From the NCBI GenBank assembly GCA_028702535.1, contig JAQVOR010000019.1, positions 1 through 37,478 on the forward strand: DNA of 37,478 bases. The letters are read 5' to 3'. This document shows positions 10,101-16,714 of the stretch, piece by piece; the stretch's first letter is position 1; each line of letters opens with the position of its first letter. The stretch comes from Bacteroidales bacterium. GTDB taxonomy: Bacteria; Bacteroidota; Bacteroidia; Bacteroidales; ML635J-15. The position numbers and the translations under genes are program-made. The notes below the pieces were generated by a model. That model saw only the letters and a list, made by a program, of their open reading frames with translations, did no database searches and had not been told where the DNA came from.

Positions 10101-10628
10101 AGTAGTGAGCTTCATCTTTGGTATTTAATTGACAATCTCGATTTATTATATGCTTGCTTAAAAAGAAGAATCAAAACTTGGGGGCAATTAGAAAGTTATT
10201 TCAATAATAATGGACAAATTCAAAGTTTTGATAAAGAAAAATATACATCTTTGAAGAATAAAATTGAAATTTTAAAAAGCTTTAAAAATTATTATAAACA
10301 AGGGCGTTCTCGTCCAATAGATAGAAATGTTTTAGAATCTTCAGGTGTCATTACAGGTGCTTTTATTGATAGAGTTGCCGAGAAATTAGAGGAATCCAAT
10401 CATAATCCTAAACAACTGCTTCAGGCCTTAAGAAATGGGGAAGTATCTCGCTTTAGAGCCGACAATGCTGATGAATTAGAAAATTATTTAATGACAGAAG
10501 GCTATATTGATGATCAGCAAATATTAGAAATAGAAGATATAGTTCATAAGATGCATGTCTTGATCTCAAATTTAGAAATAGAAATACAGGAAGCTGAAGA
10601 TTTTATTAATAGAATTTTGAGTAAATAG
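7152..10628 (+). CDS. YhaN/SbcC-like AAA ATPase with C-terminal extension
   Basis: The 1158-residue protein is a Rad50/SbcC-type ABC ATPase. Walker A is GANASGKSS (38-46), the ABC signature is LSTGTR (842-847) and Walker B is LPILADE (868-874, D873/E874). Long coiled coils lie between. In the middle, about residues 408-447, are two closely spaced membrane-type segments (LFLIISLVGVLTAIATFF, then a second), a trait known from YhaN rather than SbcC. The ATPase head ends around residue 935, and another 220 residues follow (about 936-1158) that I cannot place. They are helical and charged, with LHLWYLIDNLDLLYACLKRR and a repeat-like tail. The gene is coupled to the upstream nuclease gene. It ends 146 bp before a ruined restriction-modification locus. 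Confidence 0.92.
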   Translation: MKKASYILKDLSIRKMPGFPRGLKSLNNFASNINIITGANASGKSSVSRVIQQLIWHDNTKGLDVEASVILDKDVWGINIDSEKIIVQRNGNQDQISGLPTAESKHRYLLALHKLVEGKENDLAKEIAKQSIGGFDLDAIQKSLEYSSKPYYRSISEYKAFADADKNYKNIRDEQKKLKTEEDKLVDLYLQKENSENAAKLNEFYSKIADYLELKSEYAQLSDQMNEFSDSMKNISGKEYEQIQELESQIEDCQSNIENAEREINNSQKELEKLTILTDGIGDDIINELEKRLEQLSESERNIRNYNTEIAGLKSVELNSLNSIDKSIKPEDWKELNIDDVSGLDKMLKDAHQVLGEKEYLLSEIKILEEEAEKYKNYEQSSETFSQGIKTLGEWLKEPISNNGLSFKLFLIISLVGVLTAIATFFVGWFGLFGIILIVFIFAFAYLKKDKGSNSLGIREQDFINSGLNAPSNWDVENVAKRIDELIENLKDIKDADRISQRLINAKNNLNRLEERIDNLHKKREERIAKLQTAPGFPENNSSDFSSLYWFLINVKKWQDAHTQRKSLEAKKSELEKQNTEELSKINALFQKSKLKIVTDVSQGKAVFKDLITQESTRKSQVQIIEQKNEQITVQNNLKTKYEQKLVDIYLILDIKDENKEQVLGLVNNLENYRQINDKYRLKQLDCASKERLLQEHSLYNKYKNEIENLSIDQAKEEANKNQEIAKQLEQIQKEITSIETLIKQKKKGHELEDVLTKKEEALDNLNKLYENNLSLAAGDLIISQLKKETQDQNRPIVFTRANEILNQITNGRYELLLGEEGEPNFKAYDTILKLGQDLSELSTGTRVQLLLSVRLAYVETAESSIKLPILADELLANSDDERAKAIIESLIEISREGRQVFYFTAQADEVRKWLTYLQSQSELKYQIIQLDGNTNKSHDYSDFMPDLDKFNLLQSVPAPKGETHKEYGDLIHKLPFNVLMQNSSELHLWYLIDNLDLLYACLKRRIKTWGQLESYFNNNGQIQSFDKEKYTSLKNKIEILKSFKNYYKQGRSRPIDRNVLESSGVITGAFIDRVAEKLEESNHNPKQLLQALRNGEVSRFRADNADELENYLMTEGYIDDQQILEIEDIVHKMHVLISNLEIEIQEAEDFINRILSK

Positions 10629-10739
10629 TAGTGTTGGCGAGTAGGATTGAAGCGTAATAATGATAAAATATCCTGTATTTGACACATTTCAAAGTTTAAG
10701 TTTGCAAACCGATAATCCAATTTATAAAGAGCCAAATTT

Positions 10740-10770
10740 TTGCTAATAAGTTCAAAATTGATTACTTTTG
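10740..10770 (+). promoter_or_regulatory. Promoter for the methyltransferase relic, near-leaderless
   Basis: TTG at 10740-10742 and TACTTTTG at 10763-10770 are separated by 20 bp, matching the Bacteroidota housekeeping pattern TTG-N19/20-TAnnTTTG. The ATG at 10775 follows only four bases later, so the transcript would begin at or almost at the start codon. Confidence 0.6.
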
Positions 10771-10774
10771 TAGT

Positions 10775-12372
10775 ATGACTGAGTTAAAAGAAAATTATAA
10801 ATTGCCTTCTGAATTTGCAGAATTTACAGGTCTTAAATATGCTAATTCTACAACGGATAAGCATAAGAAAGATATGGGCAGTTTTTTACTTCCAAACAAA
10901 TCGCTGATTTTATGGCAAATTTGGCTAAGCCGAAATCAAAAAAAAATTCTATTCTTGACCCCGGTTGTGGTACAGCTATTCTGTCATGCTCATTAATAGA
11001 AACATTAGTAGGAAAATGTGATTTGGAAGAAATAGATTTAACTCTTTATGAAACTGATTTAAGTATTATTAATGAAACGGAAAAAGTTATTGATTTTTTA
11101 GTTTTATGGTTAACTGAAAAAAACATAAAAATAAATTTCTGCATTATTCAATCTGATTTTGTTCTTGATAATTCAGAAGCTTTTGCTCAAAACTCATTGT
11201 TTGGAATAGAAAAAATAGACAAGTATGATTATATAATCTCGAACCCTCCATACTTTAAAATATCAAAATCAGATAAAAGAGCATCTTTAGCAAAAATATT
11301 GGTATATGGACAACCAAATATCTATTCAATATTTATGGGATTATCTGCAAAAATACTTAAATCTGATGGGGAATTAATATTTATTACACCAAGAAGTTTT
11401 GCAGCAGGAAATTATTTTAAAGCATTTAGACAATCTTTTTTTAAGGATGTAAGTATTTCACATATACATATCTTTGAATCAAGAAATAAAATGTTTAAAA
11501 ATGATAAAGTCTTGCAAGAAAACATTATTTTGCGAGCTACTAAACAAATAAATAAACAAATAAAAATAACAGTATCAGAATGTTACAAAGGATTAAACGA
11601 ACCTTCTGAATCAATATTTAATGCTGAAACTTTAATCGATTTTAAATCAATAGATAAAATACTGTTTATTCCTTCAAATGAAGAAGAAGTTAAAACTATC
11701 AATATATTTAAGCAATGGAAAAGCTCGTTGAATGATTATAATATTCAAATTTCTACAGGTCCTGTTGTTGCATTTCGGTGTGCTGAATACCTCAAAACAG
11801 AAGGAACATTAAATCAAACACTTTCTCCTCTTATTTGATTACACAATATTAAAGAAATGGAGTTGAACTATCCACTTCAAAAAGCGAATAAACCAAGATA
11901 CATTTTAAATATTGAAAATTCCAGAAAAGTATTAGTAATGAATAAAAATTACGTTTTATTACGACGTTTTAGTTCAAAAGATGATAAAAGTAGATTAGTT
12001 TGCTGTCCGTATTTTTCTTGCAATTTCAAAACAGAAATGATAGGAATAGAAAATCATATAAATTATATTCATAGACCAAAAGGAGATTTATCTGAAAACG
12101 AAACATGGGGTATTGCGGCACTTTTTAGTAGTAGTTTGTTTGATACTTATTTTAGAACATTTAACGGAAATACTCAAGTAGGAGCCTCAGAGTTAAAACA
12201 AATAAAAATGCCTCCTCTTGCTGATATAATTTTAATAGGCAACAAAATTAAAGAATTTGTTAAACCTGAAAAACAGCTTATTGATAAAATTATTAATGAA
12301 ATCCTTTTTGAAAAAAAATATGACGAAAATACAAGAAGCACAGTTGATTTTAAAAAAATTGGGGTTGCCTGA
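10775..12372 (+). pseudogene. Broken gamma-class N6-adenine DNA methyltransferase (PstI/BsuBI-type RM)
   Basis: Three fragments together make one methyltransferase. The first, from 10775, ends in the AdoMet-binding region at KKDMG, where family members have GQFFT. The frame then jumps: FFTSKQIADFMANLA continues in another frame from about 10880. Restoring one base, most simply C to give GGC-CAG at 10877-10880, joins them. Motif I is SILDPGCGTAILS and the catalytic motif is NPPY at 11242-11253. The frame stops at TGA 11836-11838 and reopens in the same frame with LHNIKEMELNYPL, so TGG to TGA (Trp) is likely. The C-terminal part (KGDLSENETWGIAALFSS, target recognition) runs to 12372. With both lesions no active enzyme is expected, unless the lesions are sequencing errors. 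The neighbour identifies the system as PstI/BsuBI-like. Confidence 0.88.
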
Positions 12373-12847
12373 GGCACAACAAAATGAAATTGCAGGTTAT
12401 ACTTTACTTGCAATATGTGGCATAAAAGAAAAAGATAAGTGGGTTAAAGCTAAAAATCAAAGTAAAGGCGTTTCAAAAGGTATAATGAGCTTTATCGCCA
12501 CTAACTACCAAAAAGAATATGCTCCAAACACACGTGAGACAATAAGAAGGCAAGTGCTTCATCAACTTGTTCAAGCAGGAATTGTTGATTATAATCCAGA
12601 TATCCCCGATTTACCAGTTAATAGTCCAAGAACACACTATGCCATCTCTGAAATAGCAATAGAAACTATAAAAACCTATCGTACACGAAAATGGAATGAT
12701 GCTGTAAAAAAATTTAAAGCACAAATAGGTTATTTAAAGGATAAATACAGTAAAGATAGAGAAATGTCAAAGGTGCCTTTAAAACTTGCAAATGGAAAGA
12801 CGTTAATGTTATCACCTGGTAAACATAATGAAGTTCAGGCAGTCTAA
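12320..12847 (+). pseudogene. Truncated BsuBI/PstI-family restriction endonuclease
   Basis: The frame starting with ATG 12320 (MTKIQEAQLILKKLGLPEAQ) overlaps the methyltransferase end by 53 bp, as is usual for this kind of pair. The N-terminal helix-turn-helix domain is complete (AICGIKEKDKWVKAKN, APNTRETIRRQVLHQLVQAG, NSPRTHYAISE). The C-terminal nuclease domain begins with KLANGKTLMLSPGKHNEVQ and then stops at once, at 12845-12847, where family members continue for roughly 150 more residues containing the catalytic site. The DNA after the break belongs to an IS21-type istB gene. The protein cannot cut DNA. The family recognises CTGCAG, and intact CTGCAG sites are present in this window, for example near 1459, 2991 and 6918. 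Confidence 0.9.
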
Positions 12848-12851
12848 GTAG

Positions 12852-12959
12852 TCCGAAAGAATCTCAGAAACCACAATTGCTGATGCAATTTTGGACAGAT
12901 TAGTTCATACTTCACACAGAATTGAACTTAAAGGTGAAAGTTTAAGAAAAAAAAAGTAA
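12852..12959 (+). pseudogene. IstB C-terminal remnant of an IS21-family element
   Basis: Thirty-five codons before TAA 12957-12959 read [20 protein letters not shown] then [12 protein letters not shown]. This is the characteristic C-terminus of IstB, the AAA ATPase helper of IS21 transposition. Everything upstream (istA, most of istB, the left end) is missing, and the fragment joins the restriction endonuclease relic at about 12842-12851. It marks the deletion that removed the nuclease domain. Confidence 0.85.
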
Positions 12960-12999
12960 TTTTGTCAGGTTATGTGTTCTTTGAATATTTTTAGAGGGA

Positions 13000-13037
13000 G
13001 GGCAATATTACCATGATGGGGGGGGGGCAGTATCACC
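13000..13037 (+). repeat. IS21-type end repeats and a G10 tract
   Basis: GGGCAATATTACC (13000-13012) and GGGCAGTATCACC (13025-13037) are 11/13 identical direct repeats that follow the istB tail. IS21-family ends are known to carry multiple short repeats, so this is probably the right end of the element. Between them lies a run of ten G (13018-13027), very unusual in such AT-rich DNA and prone to length slippage. Confidence 0.6.
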
Positions 13038-13149
13038 CGAATATCCAAATTTGCACATTTGATAGTTTGTTTCTATTTTTGTAAACTTTTTATTAAACTT
13101 TACTCGTTTAGATTAGATTAGTGTTGATTTTAATTAAAAATAATAAACT

Positions 13150-13476
13150 TTGAATTACATAATTGAAATATCGTTATCGGTTATTATGATTTTATTCGTT
13201 CTTTTAGGATTAATAAAAATCAGCATATTTAAAAAAAATACTTATACATTGCCGAGTATTTTAATAAGCTTGTTATTATTGGGTTTTGGGCTCTACTTAT
13301 CCATTAAATATGGTTTAGTCCTTGATTATGGAACTGAAGATGAAATCAAGTGTACTCATGCTGAATTAATGTATTTTTTTGCAATCACAAGTGTATTAAC
13401 TGGACTTAGCTTTATCCTAATTTCAATAATTAAATTTATTATTTGGAAAATTAAAACATCACTCAACAGAAAATAA
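13150..13476 (+). CDS. Small membrane protein, unknown
   Basis: A 108-residue product with three clear membrane segments (IIEISLSVIMILFVLLGLI, ILISLLLLGFGLYLSI and a third at FAITSVLTGLSFILISIIKF) and a basic tail. The only in-frame start near the beginning is TTG at 13150; no ATG precedes the first segment, so the start is uncertain. I recognise no family. It sits between the IS21 remnant and the orphan antitoxin in a region that is otherwise decayed. Confidence 0.5.
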   Translation: MNYIIEISLSVIMILFVLLGLIKISIFKKNTYTLPSILISLLLLGFGLYLSIKYGLVLDYGTEDEIKCTHAELMYFFAITSVLTGLSFILISIIKFIIWKIKTSLNRK

Positions 13477-13700
13477 AATATTAGGTAAAGGAAAAATTAC
13501 ACAACTCTAACAGAACTTGAATACAAACACTTTGAAAATCTCGGGACTCCTGATTTTTTTGTAATTGTTGCAATTTTATCAATAAATTTAACTGTAACTT
13601 TTAGTCATGTTCAAACAGATTTCTCTAGTTTTTCGGCAAACTCACAAATTGGTCGAAATAACTTGATTATACCCACCAGTTAGCAACAACCGAAAAAAAA
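13477..13700. other. Gene-free stretch with an open fragment lacking a start
   Basis: An open frame from about 13489 to TAG 13681-13683 (product containing LTELEYKHFENLGTPDFF and a hydrophobic stretch FVIVAILSINLTVTF) has no start codon and no recognised family. It shares the frame of the preceding membrane gene but is separated from it by two stops. It may be a gene fragment. Nothing else is visible. Confidence 0.3.
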
Positions 13701-13731
13701 TTGTGTCATATACCAATAATTGGTATCTTTG
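13701..13731 (+). promoter_or_regulatory. parD promoter with palindromic operator
   Basis: TTG 13701-13703 and TATCTTTG 13724-13731 are spaced by 20 bp, a good Bacteroidota promoter. A perfect 17-bp palindrome, ATACCAAT-A-ATTGGTAT (13710-13726), overlaps the TATCTTTG box. Half of it (CCAATAATT) recurs at 13737-13745. ParD-type antitoxins repress their own promoter by binding such repeats, so this is a likely autoregulatory operator. Confidence 0.65.
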
Positions 13732-13748
13732 TAAAACCAATAATTATT

Positions 13749-13892
13749 ATGGCAAAGAATACATCAATATTATTAGGTGAATATTTTGATAATTTCATTA
13801 AGCAACGAATTAAGTCTGGTAAATTTGCAACAGCTAGTGAAGTAATGAGAGCTGCACTTAGACTTTTTGAATATGAACAATCAAAAAAATAA
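13749..13892 (+). CDS. parD: ParD-family antitoxin, short, no toxin partner
   Basis: The 47-residue product MAKNTSILLGEYFDNFIKQR and onwards has the ribbon-helix-helix N-terminus of CC2985/ParD antitoxins (beta strand NTSILLG, helices EYFDNFIKQRIKSG and TASEVMRAALRLFEYE). Family members are usually about 80 residues. The C-terminal tail that wraps the ParE toxin is missing, and no parE follows. Start 13749 is chosen over upstream codons because it follows the promoter and gives the family N-terminus. A 27-codon frame (ATG 13873, TAA 13954-13956) overlaps the end and could be a frameshifted tail relic, but it does not look like a ParD tail. The DNA-binding part may still work. Confidence 0.8.
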   Translation: MAKNTSILLGEYFDNFIKQRIKSGKFATASEVMRAALRLFEYEQSKK

Positions 13893-14000
13893 TATTGGTG
13901 AAATTATCAGGATTTTACATCAAAGAATGGATATCGAAAACAGATTAAGTGAATAATAAATCGGCAGTTGCTGACAGTACAGGTGTTCTAAACTTATTAT

Positions 14001-15710
14001 TTATTTCTTTATTTTCCCAACTATAGTACCACTTACCGACCAATGATTAAAGCTACTTCCTTCATCTTCACCTTGGTCTATTATGATTTGTATATTGTGT
14101 TTGCCTGGTTCAATTTCTGTTAGTGGAATAAAATAGGGGGGAGTAAGTGTTCCTGGACACCAGTTTGACCGGCTTAAATCACTTGAGGATAATCCGTTCC
14201 CAAAATTACCTGATGCAGGATTACTTAAACGATATGTAGCACAGTCTGTTCGCCATGGTAATATTTCAAAAACTTTATTCCCATCAATTAGCACTTGATT
14301 TAATTTTGAAACAAACTCATCTCCATTTCCCCAGCCGCCATGGCCTGTTGTTGTAAATATAAGCTGAGGATTTGTTAGATGTTCGGGCAAATTAAATTCG
14401 ACTTGTAATGTGTCTGTTTTAAATAGTTTACAATAATTTTGACCCGACATTTCCATTATATTTACTGTATTAAATAATGGCATAATGAATTTACTCAGAC
14501 TGTCGATTTCATCTTCCCAACCAGGATAAAAATCTAATTCAAGACTAACTTTATGCCCATTTTTATCATAATTTCCAATAAAAACACCAATCCATATTTC
14601 ATCTGTATCATCGGGAATTAAATTTGTAATTTCTTGCTTGTAAAGTATGTCTTTTGCCCAATTATAATTATTAATAGGTCTTAATATATTAAAATTACCT
14701 GCACCAAAAGATGTAAAAAACCTCATTAACTCAATAGGAGGGTCGTAATCAGTAGTTTTAATAATACCTTGGTATTCTTCTCCATTTTTATCCTGTATAA
14801 CTGGTAAAACGTCCAAAGAATTATTAAAAGCATCTAATATCAAATTTTGGTTTTCATTTTGAATTACAAAAATAGAACCCGTTCTGTCGTAGGCATCGCC
14901 ATCTGATTTTACATTTAATTTAGCAAAACAAGACGCTCCTTTTTTTGTAATTTCTGGTAGTTTTATCTTTTTTAGAATTACTCCACCGTTTGACAAATGA
15001 TAAATTTGGTCGTTGAGAGTATCATCAATATTAAGTTTAGGCAATTCAGGATTAAAATTTACGCGTTCATCATCGAATACTGGTACAATTATATATCGAG
15101 ATAGTATTTTGAGTTCTTCAAATTCAGAATCTGTAATTTCAATAGCATTTTCAAAAGGATAAGCGAGAAGCTCGTCAATTTTTATTTTTTGAATTTTATC
15201 GAATACGATTGATCTATTACCATTAATCTCTACTTTCATAACAAGTGAATTGTAATCGGGCAAAAAATTTGCATAAGGACTGCCTTTTGCTTCAAACTCA
15301 TCATTGTACCAAACTTCAATAGTGTTTGAAAATGAACTATAAACCGCTTTTTTGCATTTGTGCTTATTAATTATTTCAACACTATCACTTATACTAATAG
15401 GTGTAGGCAAATTATCAAAATGCGATAAAGTTTTGTACAAACTGTCGTTGTAAGTAATAATGTCAACATTTAATTTCTTTGTTAAGTCAATATAATGCCT
15501 GATTTTATCGTCATCATTAGAAAGATAACAAATACCGTTTGAGTAAACCATGTCAAAGTCACGATTTTCTTGATACTTGCCATTTGAGAACTGTTGGTAC
15601 GAAACTTTGTACACTATTTTGTTGTTTTTCTGAGCTAAAATGTAATTATTAAATAAAACGATAGATGCCAATAGCAATAAGCAATGCTTTATATTTAAGG
15701 TATTAGTCAT
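14001..15710 (-). CDS. GLPGLI-domain/PNGase F-like secreted protein
   Basis: The 569-residue product has a signal peptide (LLLLASIVLFNNYILA, then Q). Residues of about 27-205 look like a GLPGLI-type domain (KIVYKVSYQQFSNGKYQ, a strand-rich module common in Bacteroidota exported proteins). The C-terminal half matches peptide-N-glycosidase F: a jelly roll with FTTTGHGGWGNGDEF, VLIDGNKVF, LPWRTDCATYRLSNP, SRSNWCPGTLTPPY and HNIQIIIDQGEDEG. PNGase F-type enzymes remove N-glycans from glycoproteins, so a glycan-scavenging role outside the cell is plausible. Catalytic residues were not aligned. The gene starts 5 bp after lgt on the same strand and is probably co-transcribed with it. Confidence 0.8.
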   Translation of the reverse strand: MTNTLNIKHCLLLLASIVLFNNYILAQKNNKIVYKVSYQQFSNGKYQENRDFDMVYSNGICYLSNDDDKIRHYIDLTKKLNVDIITYNDSLYKTLSHFDNLPTPISISDSVEIINKHKCKKAVYSSFSNTIEVWYNDEFEAKGSPYANFLPDYNSLVMKVEINGNRSIVFDKIQKIKIDELLAYPFENAIEITDSEFEELKILSRYIIVPVFDDERVNFNPELPKLNIDDTLNDQIYHLSNGGVILKKIKLPEITKKGASCFAKLNVKSDGDAYDRTGSIFVIQNENQNLILDAFNNSLDVLPVIQDKNGEEYQGIIKTTDYDPPIELMRFFTSFGAGNFNILRPINNYNWAKDILYKQEITNLIPDDTDEIWIGVFIGNYDKNGHKVSLELDFYPGWEDEIDSLSKFIMPLFNTVNIMEMSGQNYCKLFKTDTLQVEFNLPEHLTNPQLIFTTTGHGGWGNGDEFVSKLNQVLIDGNKVFEILPWRTDCATYRLSNPASGNFGNGLSSSDLSRSNWCPGTLTPPYFIPLTEIEPGKHNIQIIIDQGEDEGSSFNHWSVSGTIVGKIKK

Positions 15711-15715
15711 TTTGA

Positions 15716-16555
15716 TTATACAGTTTCTTTAGTAGTTTTATTAGATTTTCTAAGAGACCAGAATACAAGAAATACTCCACCAAGAACAATCGGGATGCTT
15801 AGTATTTGTCCCATATTCAAGCTCATTGTGGCTTCAAAATCTACTTGATTTTCTTTAACAAATTCGATGAAAAATCGTGCTGTAAATATTAAGATAAAAA
15901 ACACACCTAAAAGGAAACCTTTAGCATTTCTAAACCTCTCAATTTTATAAAGTTTTAATAATACGATAGAAGTAATAACGTAGAAAAACGCTTCGTACAA
16001 TTGAGTAGGATGACTTGGAAGAGTTTCGCCATTTCGTACAAAAATAAACCCCCAAGGCAAATCGGTATGATGACCGTATATTTCTGAATTAAACAAATTT
16101 CCTAATCTTATACAAGCTCCTGCAAATCCAGTTGGGATAACAACTCTATCAATTAACCAAAAGAAACTTTTTTTAGTAGATTTGCCTTTTAATATTAACA
16201 TTGAAACAATTATTCCTAATGCTCCGCCATGGCTTGCGAGCCCTTGAAATCCTGTAAAATGAAATTCAGGATTAAAACTTACTGGCAAAATAATTTCTAA
16301 TAAATTATTTTGATAATATGCCCAATCGTAAAAAATGCAATGTCCTAATCTGGCTCCAATCAATCCCCCAAGAACAACGTAAACTGTTAGGGTGTCGAGC
16401 TCTGAAACTGGCACTCCTTCTTTTTTATATATCTTTTTCACAACAAAATATCCTATTATAAATGCAATGGCAAAAAGAATAGAATAATATCTAATTTGGA
16501 AACTACCTAAATCTAATAAAGCAGGATTTACATCCCATAAAATTGAATTTATCAT
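15716..16555 (-). CDS. lgt: Prolipoprotein diacylglyceryl transferase Lgt
   Basis: The 279-residue inner-membrane enzyme transfers diacylglycerol from phosphatidylglycerol to the lipobox cysteine, the first step of lipoprotein maturation. Seen are about seven membrane segments, the Lgt core ACIRLGNLFNSEIYG (family RxGNFxNxE), YVVLGGLIGARLGHCIFYDW, the GLASHGG motif and SHPTQLYEAFFY. Length is normal. It serves the many lipoproteins in this window. It is first in a two-gene minus-strand unit with the PNGase-like gene. The sequence CAAATGTA at 16575-16582 reads TACATTTG on the minus strand and may be its promoter box. Confidence 0.96.
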   Translation of the reverse strand: MINSILWDVNPALLDLGSFQIRYYSILFAIAFIIGYFVVKKIYKKEGVPVSELDTLTVYVVLGGLIGARLGHCIFYDWAYYQNNLLEIILPVSFNPEFHFTGFQGLASHGGALGIIVSMLILKGKSTKKSFFWLIDRVVIPTGFAGACIRLGNLFNSEIYGHHTDLPWGFIFVRNGETLPSHPTQLYEAFFYVITSIVLLKLYKIERFRNAKGFLLGVFFILIFTARFFIEFVKENQVDFEATMSLNMGQILSIPIVLGGVFLVFWSLRKSNKTTKETV

Positions 16556-16665
16556 AATACGGCTTAATTTTTGACAAATGTAATTATCATATTATTATTT
16601 GACTAAAATAATTTAATAAAAATGTATAAAAATTGTTAAAATCTAAATTTTACTTTTTTTTAACC

Positions 16666-16695
16666 TTGTATTTAGCAGATTAAAAATTATATTTG
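16666..16695 (+). promoter_or_regulatory. Promoter of the C69 dipeptidase gene
   Basis: TTG (16666-16668) and TATATTTG (16688-16695) are spaced by 19 bp, a full match to the Bacteroidota pattern. The ATG at 16715 lies 20 bp after the box. Confidence 0.7.
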
Positions 16696-16714
16696 TAAAA
16701 ACTTAAATTTTAAA

